Assembly: GCA_031270585.1 (NCBI GenBank)
Contig: JAISXK010000050.1
Span: 1 to 20,063 of the forward strand
Source: Clostridiales bacterium
GTDB taxonomy: Bacteria; Bacillota; Clostridia; Christensenellales; CAG-138
Reading direction: 5' to 3'
Length of the DNA stretch: 20,063 nt
A program made the translations under genes and the position numbers. This document shows, in pieces, positions 7,292-13,402 of this stretch (its first letter is position 1; each line of letters begins with the position of its first letter). Below the pieces are notes generated by a model that was not told where the DNA came from, did no database searches, and saw nothing but the letters and a program-made list of their open reading frames with translations.

Positions 7292-7699
7292 TTAACTCGT
7301 GCGCTTAATATGCAGCACCATACTGCCCGCAACGCCGGCAACAAACCCCATGACGATATCCGACAACAGCGCGAAGGATATGGAAAAGGATCTTTCCAAA
7401 ATTAGAAACGATATAAACGCCAGCAGTATATAACTCGCGCCGCCTACGCCGCCCCACACCCACGCGCGATCCGTGCACTTATTGGCGGATAAAAAGCCAA
7501 CCAGGCCCGCGCATATGGTTTTGATGATGCTGGTGACAAACGGTATGCTGTTTTCGGAAAGCCATTCCGCTTTCAATATGAGCGCAAAGAGCAATATAAT
7601 TGCAACCGTCAGCAGGCAGCCAAACAACGCGCTTTTCCCTATGCGCAGCATCAACGCCCTTTTTGGCGACGAACTTCTTTTTTTATGGCGTGTTCTCAT
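7292..7699 (-). CDS. TIGR04086-like small membrane protein
   Basis: A 135-residue protein with a very basic N-terminus (MRTRHKKRSSSPKRA) and four hydrophobic segments: about 22-43, 52-70, 80-100 and 107-128. This topology, length and spacing fit the TIGR04086 (YrzE-like) family of small membrane proteins common in Bacillota, whose function is not established. The start ATG at 7699 has GGAGGGGG about 10 bases upstream. It lies just upstream of the molybdate operon on the same strand, but that operon has its own promoter, so the two need not be co-transcribed. Other small four-helix membrane families are possible. Confidence 0.7.
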   Translation of the reverse strand: MRTRHKKRSSSPKRALMLRIGKSALFGCLLTVAIILLFALILKAEWLSENSIPFVTSIIKTICAGLVGFLSANKCTDRAWVWGGVGGASYILLAFISFLILERSFSISFALLSDIVMGFVAGVAGSMVLHIKRTS

Positions 7700-7842
7700 A
7701 CAGACACTTCCCCCTCCAAAACTGGCTTAAACAAAACGCAGCTTTGCATATGACCGGCAATTGCGGTGCGACTTCGACTATACCACTGATGCATATGCTT
7801 ATGAAATACCTATGCGGCGGCAAAAAAAATATGTCGGCAACA

Positions 7843-8056
7843 TGACTATTGCCGACATCTCGTCTTTGGCTATTTACGAGCATGAAAAACGGCAGGGGAT
7901 GTGGATGCTCGATAAAATGGACTATAATGATTATGAAGAACTTATGGATGAGCGCTTATCAGAGAAACAACAAATGGGGCTTGTATTTTGCGTGGTTTCA
8001 AGATATATTATTAAATGTTACACGAATTACGCGAGGGACTGCAACGCCAACTTAAA
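7843..8056 (+). other. Doubtful small coding stretch upstream of the tRNA
   Basis: From an ATG at 7843 a frame reads MTIADISSLAIYEHEKRQ... and is rich in Asp, Glu, Lys and Met up to about 7980, which looks protein-like. It then turns cysteine-rich and runs on through the tRNA, which no real gene would do. A different frame stays open from about 7985 to a TAA near 8055, so the stretch could be a small gene broken by a frameshift. There is no Shine-Dalgarno site before the ATG, and I recognise no family. The 390 bases between the TIGR04086-like gene and the tRNA hold nothing else I can support. Confidence 0.2.
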
Positions 8057-8094
8057 CCATGTGACATCTTTTTCGCAGTACCCCGCCATATTTT

Positions 8095-8168
8095 GCGGGT
8101 GTAGTTCAATGGCAGAACTCCAGCCTTCCAAGCTGGTCGTGTGGGTTCGATTCCCATCACCCGCTCCA
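8095..8168 (+). tRNA. tRNA-Gly, anticodon TCC
   Basis: A complete 74-base cloverleaf including an encoded CCA. Acceptor stem GCGGGTG (8095-8101) pairs with CACCCGC (8158-8164), followed by T and CCA (8166-8168). The D arm is GTTC...GAAC. The anticodon stem CCAGC/GCTGG encloses CTTCCAA with anticodon TCC (8127-8129). The T arm is GTGGG-TTCGATT-CCCAT. It reads glycine codons GGA and GGG. A hairpin with arms 8173-8180 and 8192-8199 follows directly. No clear consensus promoter is seen just upstream. Confidence 0.97.
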
Positions 8169-8172
8169 TGTC

Positions 8173-8199
8173 GCCGCGAAAATGCGTTTTGTTCGCGGC
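8173..8199 (+). other. Hairpin directly after tRNA-Gly (processing or termination)
   Basis: GCCGCGAA (8173-8180) pairs with TTCGCGGC (8192-8199), and the AAAA/TTTT inside can extend the stem. It starts 4 bases after the CCA. The bases that follow (AGTGTTTCATT) are only weakly T-rich, so termination is plausible but not assured. Confidence 0.5.
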
Positions 8200-8293
8200 A
8201 GTGTTTCATTCCCTCTCACATATTTGTCGTGGCGGTTCGCAATCTTTACCGCAGCTTCGATCATTCCCGCCGCAATGTTCTCGCTGCAGTGAA

Positions 8294-8336
8294 TAAATGG
8301 AACCCCATCATACTTTCGTATCAGGTTCCATTTATC
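8294..8336. repeat. Perfect 12-base inverted repeat downstream of the tRNA
   Basis: ATAAATGGAACC (8294-8305) and GGTTCCATTTAT (8325-8336) are exact reverse complements. Inside them ATAC (8311-8314) and GTAT (8319-8322) form a second stem around TTTC, so the whole 43 bases can fold into one hairpin. On the plus strand TCCTTTT follows, giving a terminator-like end for tRNA readthrough. Confidence 0.7.
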
Positions 8337-8361
8337 CTTTTGTCTACCACTTTGCCTGCCC

Positions 8362-8407
8362 TAAGCATAGCGCGCCAATCCGAATGCGGGTTGGCGCGCT
8401 ATGCTTA
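8362..8407. repeat. 20-base inverted repeat, very strong hairpin
   Basis: The arms 8362-8381 and 8388-8407 match in reverse complement at 19 of 20 positions around the 6-base loop GAATGC; the outer 17 bases (TAAGCATAGCGCGCCAA) are perfect. Neither strand has a T-run next to it. It may be a bidirectional barrier between the tRNA and the convergent ribosomal operon, or a short palindromic element. Confidence 0.8.
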
Positions 8408-8426
8408 ACTATTGACATAAAGCCAC

Positions 8427-8453
8427 AAAAAAACTCGAAAAAATTTCTCCAAG
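8427..8453 (-). terminator. Terminator of the rplU-prp-rpmA operon
   Basis: In minus-strand RNA, bases 8453-8434 form a stem made of Watson-Crick and G-U pairs, from CTTGGAGA to TTTTCGAG. It is followed by seven T residues (plus-strand A7 at 8427-8433). It lies about 30 bases after the rpmA stop, the expected place for an intrinsic terminator. Confidence 0.65.
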
Positions 8454-8480
8454 GCCGCCGCTCTAAACCTGTTTGTTTGG

Positions 8481-8771
8481 TTATTGCGCCGCCTCCTGGC
8501 GGTAAACGCTGATCTGCTGGCGGTTTTTATCCTTGCGCTCAAACTTCATCACGCCGTCAACCTCGGCAAACAGGGTATCATCCTTACCGATGCCCACGTT
8601 GTTGCCGGGGTGAAAGTGCGTGCCGCGCTGACGCACCAGAATGTTGCCGGCCAGCACAAACTGCCCGTCAGCCCGCTTCAGGCCCAACCGCTTAGAATTG
8701 CTGTCGCGGCCGTTACGGCTGCTGCCTACGCCCTTTTTATGTGCAAACAGCTGCAAATTCATTTTAAACAT
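8481..8771 (-). CDS. rpmA: 50S ribosomal protein L27, with Prp-cleaved N-terminal extension
   Basis: Component of the large ribosomal subunit; its N-terminus reaches the peptidyl-transferase centre. The 96-residue protein begins MFKMNLQLFA, then HKKGVGSSRNGRDS and GQFVLAGNILVRQRGT, all standard for L27. The LQLFA stretch before HKKG is the short extension of Bacillota L27, which the protease Prp removes, probably just before or after the alanine. The ATG at 8771 is used because GGGAGG lies 8 bases upstream; the internal ATG at 8762 would be too far from it and would lose part of the cleavage site. It is the last gene of the operon and starts 3 bases after the prp stop. Confidence 0.97.
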   Translation of the reverse strand: MFKMNLQLFAHKKGVGSSRNGRDSNSKRLGLKRADGQFVLAGNILVRQRGTHFHPGNNVGIGKDDTLFAEVDGVMKFERKDKNRQQISVYRQEAAQ

Positions 8772-8774
8772 TGC

Positions 8775-9107
8775 CTACACCTCCCTTTGTGTAATGCTGA
8801 GGTATTGTTGATACTCTTCATTCATCAAAATCGCTTCAAGGCCCGCAAGCATGGTATTCAGTATCAGCGCGGCGTCGCGCGACTGCGCCGCGCTAAGCCC
8901 GGTCGTCCCACAATATAACCGCCCGGCCTCGCTTTGGTGCCGCACGGGTAATCCCAAAACATCCGTTAAGCCCAAAAGCGCCGTCTGCGCGATGGCCGAA
9001 ACCGCGCTGCATACGATATCCCGCCCGTATGCGCTGCACCCGGCATGTCCCGTCACCTCGAACCCTGCGGGCCGACCGTTTTGCGTCAGCATACAAACCG
9101 TAACCAT
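8775..9107 (-). CDS. prp: Ribosomal-processing cysteine protease Prp
   Basis: Small cysteine protease that trims the N-terminal extension of L27, a step known to be required in Staphylococcus aureus. The family's two catalytic residues are visible: H21 in TGHAG and C33 in GRDIVCSAVSA. Length 110 is normal. It sits between rplU and rpmA, the classic order in Bacillota, starting one base after the rplU stop and ending 3 bases before the rpmA start. The presence of its target motif in the neighbouring L27 supports the call. Also known as YsxB. Confidence 0.95.
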   Translation of the reverse strand: MVTVCMLTQNGRPAGFEVTGHAGCSAYGRDIVCSAVSAIAQTALLGLTDVLGLPVRHQSEAGRLYCGTTGLSAAQSRDAALILNTMLAGLEAILMNEEYQQYLSITQREV

Positions 9108-9108
9108 G

Positions 9109-9414
9109 CTAGCCTATTGAGATGACTTCCACACGCGTATATGGCTGCCTGTGGCCCTGCTTTTTGCGGTAGTTTTTCTTAGGCTTGTATTTGAACACGA
9201 CCACCTTTTTGCCTTTGCCGTGCTCTACAACCCTGGCCTTGGCTTTTACGCCTTCCACCAGGGGTTTGCCCACCTTTACGCCGCTATCGTCGGAGAGCAA
9301 GAGCACATTGAAGCTTACTTCGCTGCCTTCGCCGGCGTTGAGTTTTTCTACCCATACTTCATCGCCGTTTTCTACTTTGTACTGCTTGCCGCCCGTCTGT
9401 ATAATTGCGTACAC
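9109..9414 (-). CDS. rplU: 50S ribosomal protein L21
   Basis: Binds 23S rRNA in the large subunit. The 101-residue protein opens with VYAIIQTGGKQYKVENGDEV and ends with KPKKNYRKKQGHRQPYTRVEVISI, the usual L21 start and its basic C-terminal signature. The start is the GTG at 9414, with GAGGAGG (9422-9428) 7 bases upstream. The frame stays open for 29 more codons upstream, but that part lies in the leader after the promoter. First gene of the rplU-prp-rpmA operon. Confidence 0.97.
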   Translation of the reverse strand: MYAIIQTGGKQYKVENGDEVWVEKLNAGEGSEVSFNVLLLSDDSGVKVGKPLVEGVKAKARVVEHGKGKKVVVFKYKPKKNYRKKQGHRQPYTRVEVISIG

Positions 9415-9500
9415 TGCGTTACCTCCTCTTACCAGTCTCGCCCGAAAAAGGCCCGGGCACATATTCGCCCACGTTAAATATGCCGTTCCGGAGCGGCTCA
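9415..9500 (-). promoter_or_regulatory. rplU leader, possibly an L21 autoregulatory leader
   Basis: The transcript from the promoter at 9508-9536 would carry about 87 bases before the rplU GTG. They include a GCCCG (9454-9458 as minus strand) / CGGGC (9440-9444) stem around GGCCTTTTT and end in a strong GAGGAGG site. Bacillota often have a structured L21 leader at this position, bound by ribosomal protein; whether this sequence folds into that family's shape needs a covariance-model search. Confidence 0.5.
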
Positions 9501-9507
9501 TCGGTGT

Positions 9508-9536
9508 ATGATACCAGAATTGCGGCGGCTTGTCAA
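9508..9536 (-). promoter_or_regulatory. rplU operon promoter (TTGACA-17-TATCAT)
   Basis: On the minus strand a perfect -35 TTGACA (9531-9536) is followed after 17 bases by TATCAT (9508-9513). Same element pair and spacing as in front of cysK. Expected start point is near 9501. Confidence 0.85.
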
Positions 9537-9626
9537 CAAAATGCGCGTGCCGGTGGAAGGCCGCGTTTTAATCTTTACGCGGGTGTTATAAATAGGGGGA
9601 GATGCCGCAATACGGCTGCGATGGGG

Positions 9627-9632
9627 TATAAT
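9627..9632 (+). promoter_or_regulatory. Likely -10 box for the NlpC/P60 gene
   Basis: A perfect TATAAT lies 24 bases before the ATG at 9657. The expected -35 region near 9604-9609 does not match TTGACA, so the promoter is weak or needs an activator. It would diverge from the rplU promoter. Confidence 0.5.
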
Positions 9633-9656
9633 CCCAATTCAAACGATAGGATTGCT

Positions 9657-10886
9657 ATGAAAAAAACTTTCAACAGATCTTTAGAAGAAATAGGCAATAT
9701 AGCGGCGGGTTCTTCCACCGTTAAACGAGCGGCCGTTTATAAGAAAAGGCTTCACGCAAGCGCTACGCGCGCGCGTATGATTAAAATCATGGCTTTCAAC
9801 GCGGCATGCCTGGTGGCGGTGGCTATATCCTTGATGATCGTGCTGGACAAGCAAAACAAGCAGAGTATCCCTGCCTATTATGTAAAAGAGATGGAGCGGC
9901 AAAATCCCTTAAGCGCGGAAAAATCCGCAACGAGCACGACGCAAATCCAAACCGAACCGCAAGACCCCGCTATCGACAACATCACCGTTGTGGAAGTCGC
10001 CTTCGAACGGATGCTGTCCGCGAGCAAATTTGGCGATTTATATTCCGACGATATACAGCCCAAAATGGAATCGGATTTTTTGCCCGTTCTGCAACAGCGA
10101 CTGATGGAGTTGCATTACCTTGAGCGCGACGAGCCCACCACATTTTACGGCACGGCCACGGAAACCGCCGTGAGAGAATTTCAGGCACAGCACGGTCTGG
10201 AAGCCACAGGTGTAGCATCCTACCAAACGTTGCTCGTCATGTTTTCGGAGAAGGCGGCGAATAAGGTCATATCCGTAGGTCAGGAGGGCCAATACATAAG
10301 CAACCTGCAGGAACGGCTTGCGCAACTGGGGTATGATGTACGGGAAAGCGGCATATTTGACGAACCCATGCAAAGCGCCATATGCGCGTTTCAATTAAAC
10401 AATGGCTTTGACGCAACCGGCGCGCTCGATCAGGAGATGGAAGAAGCGCTGTTTGCGGAGGGCGCGCTCTGCGCCGACGGTTCCGCCTATAAAAGCGCCG
10501 TAGACGAGAACCAAACCCTCAATGTATCCGCATTGGTGGATATCGCCTATCAGCAGTTGGGAGCAAAGTATGTGCGCGGCGGCAGAATCCCCGGCATGTT
10601 TGATTGCTCGGGCCTCGTTTATTATTGCCTGAAGCAGAGCGGATACGAAATAGACTATATGACATCTTCCGGTTGGCGCGGTACCAGAAAGTATGCGTTT
10701 GTGGCGGATATGGATGAGTTGCAGGTTGGCGACATCTGCATGTTTGACGGGCACGTGGGCATTTATATCGGCTATGGCAAAATGATCGACGCTTCGTCCA
10801 ACGAAGGCATGGTACGCATCAGCAGCGATATTACCAGAAACAGCTATTGGCGCAAAAACTGGATTGGAGGGCGTAGATTACTGTAA
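9657..10886 (+). CDS. Membrane-anchored NlpC/P60 peptidase with two peptidoglycan-binding domains
   Basis: Probable wall hydrolase that cuts stem peptides outside the cell. Residues 1-42 are basic and cytoplasmic, and about 43-64 form a single membrane anchor (MAFNAACLVAVAISLMIVL). Two PG_binding_1 repeats follow at roughly 140-196 and 208-265. The C-terminal NlpC/P60 domain (about 290-409) has the catalytic cysteine C317 in FDCSGLVYYC and the histidine H366 in GHVGIYIG. The position that is often a third His is D378 (MIDASS), so the third polar residue is uncertain. ATG 9657 is chosen because AGGAT precedes it and because the longer open frame would cross the rplU promoter and part of rplU. 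The gene converges on the bactofilin gene, 30 bases away. Confidence 0.9.
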   Translation: MKKTFNRSLEEIGNIAAGSSTVKRAAVYKKRLHASATRARMIKIMAFNAACLVAVAISLMIVLDKQNKQSIPAYYVKEMERQNPLSAEKSATSTTQIQTEPQDPAIDNITVVEVAFERMLSASKFGDLYSDDIQPKMESDFLPVLQQRLMELHYLERDEPTTFYGTATETAVREFQAQHGLEATGVASYQTLLVMFSEKAANKVISVGQEGQYISNLQERLAQLGYDVRESGIFDEPMQSAICAFQLNNGFDATGALDQEMEEALFAEGALCADGSAYKSAVDENQTLNVSALVDIAYQQLGAKYVRGGRIPGMFDCSGLVYYCLKQSGYEIDYMTSSGWRGTRKYAFVADMDELQVGDICMFDGHVGIYIGYGKMIDASSNEGMVRISSDITRNSYWRKNWIGGRRLL

Positions 10887-10916
10887 ATTGTTATCAGCGC
10901 TCATCGACAAGCCGCG

Positions 10917-11348
10917 TTACGCTTCCTGCGTGTAGTTGCCCTCTTTATTTTTACTCCGCTCATGCGTGGATCCCAACTGCTTTTTTTCGCCGGCCTCGAT
11001 TTTTACATGCCCTTCAAATATGGCGTCCTTCTCGATTACCATGGCGTTTGCGTGCACATTGCCAAACACCTTGGCGCCCGTAAACACGCTCAGTTGGCCG
11101 TTGGCAGTAATATCCCCCCGAATATCGCCGCCCACAGCTATGTCGACGCCGGAAACGTTCCCCGTGACGCTGGAGCCCACGCCAAAGAGTATGTTGCCGC
11201 TCTCCGACGTTATATCACCGGATACAGTGCCATTTATCCTGGCGTTGCTCTGCGTTGTGATGTTGCCCGTGAAAGACGTATTGCGCGGTATGCTTAGCTC
11301 AGTCGTTTCCGCCGATTCGTTAAAGTTCACCTTTTTTAATAACGCCAT
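10917..11348 (-). CDS. Bactofilin (polymer-forming cytoskeletal protein)
   Basis: A 143-residue protein whose centre (about 20-115) is a run of beta-strand repeats with regularly spaced glycine, valine and asparagine (NTSFTGNIT, ARINGTVSGDIT, SSVTGNVSGVDIAVGGDIRGDIT, AKVFGNV). This is the bactofilin/DUF583 right-handed beta-helix that forms filaments at the membrane. The C-terminal tail is basic and polar. The start is ATG 11348, with AAGGAT 8 bases upstream, rather than the TTG two codons earlier. In several bacteria bactofilins recruit wall hydrolases or synthases; the convergent NlpC/P60 gene next door is suggestive only. A strong promoter precedes the gene. Confidence 0.92.
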   Translation of the reverse strand: MALLKKVNFNESAETTELSIPRNTSFTGNITTQSNARINGTVSGDITSESGNILFGVGSSVTGNVSGVDIAVGGDIRGDITANGQLSVFTGAKVFGNVHANAMVIEKDAIFEGHVKIEAGEKKQLGSTHERSKNKEGNYTQEA

Positions 11349-11391
11349 ATACAAACATCCTTTTCTTTTGATTTATAAAACGCTTACGTTC

Positions 11392-11420
11392 AGTATATTG
11401 TCGAAAGGAATATCTGTCAA
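11392..11420 (-). promoter_or_regulatory. Bactofilin gene promoter (TTGACA-17-TATACT)
   Basis: On the minus strand a perfect TTGACA (11415-11420) and TATACT (11392-11397) are 17 bases apart. Transcription would start near 11385, about 37 bases before the ATG at 11348. Confidence 0.8.
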
Positions 11421-11464
11421 TGTTCGTTATGATACTTCATGCTATATTCTGCATGGAAATTACG

Positions 11465-12583
11465 TTATTTTGGGGGCATATATACCCTGATCGCGCGTTT
11501 TTCCCTTATGATTTTATAGACGCCTGCCGTGGTGATGGGCAGTACGTATATCAATAAAAACCCCCAGGTGATGGTGCCGTACCCCTGTCTGATCAAGCTT
11601 GTGAGCCCAAAACCCGATACCAATACGCCTGTCAGGATACACCCGCCCGTAAGCATAACGCGCCGCCGGGCAATAGCGCCGCCACCCTTGGTACTCTCTA
11701 TCCGGTCACTTAGCGCCTTGATATACCCCGTGCCCGTCTCCACCAGGGTGCCAAACAATACCAGCTGGAAGAGATATTCCAGCCATGGCATATGAAGTGC
11801 TTGAAAAACCGTATTGATGGGCACTGCGGCATCCATAATATCCGGATAAAACCCGGCCATGGCCACAAGCAGAAATATTGCCGGCGCCACGCCGATTGCT
11901 GCCGCCAGTGAGCCGGATAACACAGCTTCTTTTCTGCTTTTGGCGCCGCGTGTGGCGAATAGAACTGCCGGAATAATGCCCAAATTGTAAAACGCGTATT
12001 TGGCGCCGCCCAACGCCCAACCGCTTTGTATCTGTACCATGGGATCGAATTGCGCGGCAATCGCCCCGTGAAACGCCCGAAAGCACATAACCAAAAACAG
12101 GGTATATACGGCATACAGCACATACGACCAATAGGATAAGAACCTTTCCACCGCCGCCGTGCCCTTGAGCACCAGCGCCGCTATACAGCCGCCCATCACC
12201 GCAACCCCCCACCATCGGCTAGCGCCAAAGAGTACTATGGCGCTCTCCCCGGCGGTTGCGGATATCACCGCCAGCACGAGCAGGAGCATCACGAGATAGC
12301 AGCCTTCGTACAGCACCCAGCCCCTGCCCAAAAGTTTTTGAAAGAACGATCTATAATCAAACGTTTTAAAAACGCGCGCGAATTCGAAGGATATTGCGCA
12401 AACAAGTGTCCATATCAAAAAAGTGGATACCCCTATCGCCAACAGTCCGCCCTTTACGCCATACGGAAAAACGTGCTCCGTCAGTTCGGCTCCCGTGCCA
12501 TACCCGCCTGATATCACGACGGATTGAAATATCAGCCCCGGCAAAATCAGCCGCTTCAGCCTGCCTCGCCTGTTTTCTTTCAT
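11465..12583 (-). CDS. YkvI-like multi-pass membrane protein
   Basis: A 372-residue integral membrane protein with about ten hydrophobic segments. Soon after the basic start (MKENRRGRLKRLILPGL) comes SGGYGTGAELTEHVFPYG, which resembles the glycine-rich first segment of the YkvI family and related secondary transporters of the APC fold. Other marks are AISATAGES-type and ETGTGYIKALSDRIES stretches, also found in YkvI-like proteins. No substrate is known. The ATG at 12583 is preferred because the frame's earlier starts lie in or beyond the promoter region of the divergent C39-like gene; the ribosome binding site (GCGGGG, 6 bases before) is weak. It lies 44 bases or more upstream of the bactofilin promoter and is probably a separate unit. 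Confidence 0.65.
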   Translation of the reverse strand: MKENRRGRLKRLILPGLIFQSVVISGGYGTGAELTEHVFPYGVKGGLLAIGVSTFLIWTLVCAISFEFARVFKTFDYRSFFQKLLGRGWVLYEGCYLVMLLLVLAVISATAGESAIVLFGASRWWGVAVMGGCIAALVLKGTAAVERFLSYWSYVLYAVYTLFLVMCFRAFHGAIAAQFDPMVQIQSGWALGGAKYAFYNLGIIPAVLFATRGAKSRKEAVLSGSLAAAIGVAPAIFLLVAMAGFYPDIMDAAVPINTVFQALHMPWLEYLFQLVLFGTLVETGTGYIKALSDRIESTKGGGAIARRRVMLTGGCILTGVLVSGFGLTSLIRQGYGTITWGFLLIYVLPITTAGVYKIIREKRAIRVYMPPK

Positions 12584-12694
12584 GAAAAACCCCGCATTTT
12601 TTATACCCTTAAACAAAAGCATCGCTTTTCTATTCGGGCTTGCGTTAAAATACTTATGCGCCGGCCAAAGCACATAGTATTCGCGGTACAAACA

Positions 12695-12703
12695 TGCTAT
12701 ACT
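12695..12703 (+). promoter_or_regulatory. Extended -10 promoter of the C39-like gene
   Basis: TGCTATACT is an extended -10 box (TGn plus TATACT at 12698-12703). No good -35 match is present, as is usual for extended -10 promoters. Start of transcription would be near 12710, close before the AGAGGG site at 12718-12723. Confidence 0.6.
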
Positions 12704-12725
12704 TTGGTATATTCGATAGAGGGAA

Positions 12726-13388
12726 ATGACGGCAATGACGGCAATGCAAAACGGTGTATTTTCTATACGGCAGCCCGCGCTGCTGCATATCACGGACAAA
12801 AACGACACGCCATACTTCGCGGCCAACCAGAGCTGGTACGCCGCCCTCTGGCGCAGGCAGGCGGGTTGCGGCCCCACGGTAGCTTCCACCCTGCTGTGGT
12901 ACCTGGCACAGACAAAGCCCGGTTGCCGTGGTTTGTGCCCCTATAACGGTGCTACCAAAAGCGGCTTTTTACGGCTGATGAACGATGTATGGGAATACGT
13001 AACGCCGGACATGCATGGTTCATCCATAGAGATCTTTTGTGACGGCATTACGCGCTATATGCGTCAGCACGGCGTGCCCCCCGAAATCGAAGTGCTGAAT
13101 ATCCCCAAAGAGATGGCGCTTCGCCCATCCATGGCCGAACTGGCTGCATTTATTATGCGCGCGTTTGAACGCGACCTGCCGGTTGCCTTTCAAAACTATT
13201 CCAACGGCGCGCTGAAAAATCTGGATAGCTGGCATTGGGTTACCCTTGTGGCCCTTCGCCGGGATACGTGGCTTGCCACGATGTATGACCAGGGCCGCAG
13301 CATCGATATCGACCTGCGGTTGTGGCTTGTCACCGCAACGCGGGAGGGGAAGTTCGTTGCCGTTTCCACTGACGGGATAACGAAATAG
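12726..13388 (+). CDS. C39-like cysteine peptidase family protein
   Basis: The 220-residue protein has QAGCGPTVASTLLWYL (C48 as likely nucleophile), a pattern of papain-like C39 peptidases, and DSWHWVTLVAL (H170) followed by MYDQG (D188), which fit the His and Asp positions of the fold. There is no signal peptide or membrane segment, so a cytoplasmic role or release by lysis is possible. The start is uncertain: ATGACGGCA occurs twice in tandem and is followed by a third ATG, giving three in-frame starts at 12726, 12735 and 12744. The AGAGGG site at 12718-12723 is too close for the first and rather far for the second. The gene converges on the M15-like gene, 14 bases away. The substrate is unknown. 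Confidence 0.65.
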   Translation: MTAMTAMQNGVFSIRQPALLHITDKNDTPYFAANQSWYAALWRRQAGCGPTVASTLLWYLAQTKPGCRGLCPYNGATKSGFLRLMNDVWEYVTPDMHGSSIEIFCDGITRYMRQHGVPPEIEVLNIPKEMALRPSMAELAAFIMRAFERDLPVAFQNYSNGALKNLDSWHWVTLVALRRDTWLATMYDQGRSIDIDLRLWLVTATREGKFVAVSTDGITK

Positions 13389-13402
13389 CCGCGCTTCGCG
13401 CT

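Noticed and set aside
8027..8209. Minus-strand 60-codon frame with GDGNRTHTTSLEG
   Set aside because: It is the antisense of tRNA-Gly; this translated motif is a well-known false protein made from tRNA genes.
8157..8360. Minus-strand stop-free stretch reading ...NIAAGMIEAAVKIANRHDKY...
   Set aside because: It looks protein-like in the middle, but it ends inside the tRNA, crosses a 12-base inverted repeat, and has no start with a ribosome binding site. Too short to be significant.
8060..8408. Plus-strand frame continuing through the tRNA (SSMAELQPSKLVVWVRFPSPAP)
   Set aside because: This stretch is the tRNA-Gly sequence translated; the frame also runs through two strong hairpins.
9405..9656. 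84-codon N-terminal extension of the NlpC/P60 protein
   Set aside because: It would overlap rplU and its promoter; a proper ATG with a ribosome binding site lies at 9657.
12584..12889. N-terminal extension of the YkvI-like protein
   Set aside because: It crosses the promoter and the first codons of the divergent C39-like gene and is cysteine-rich, unlike the rest of the protein.
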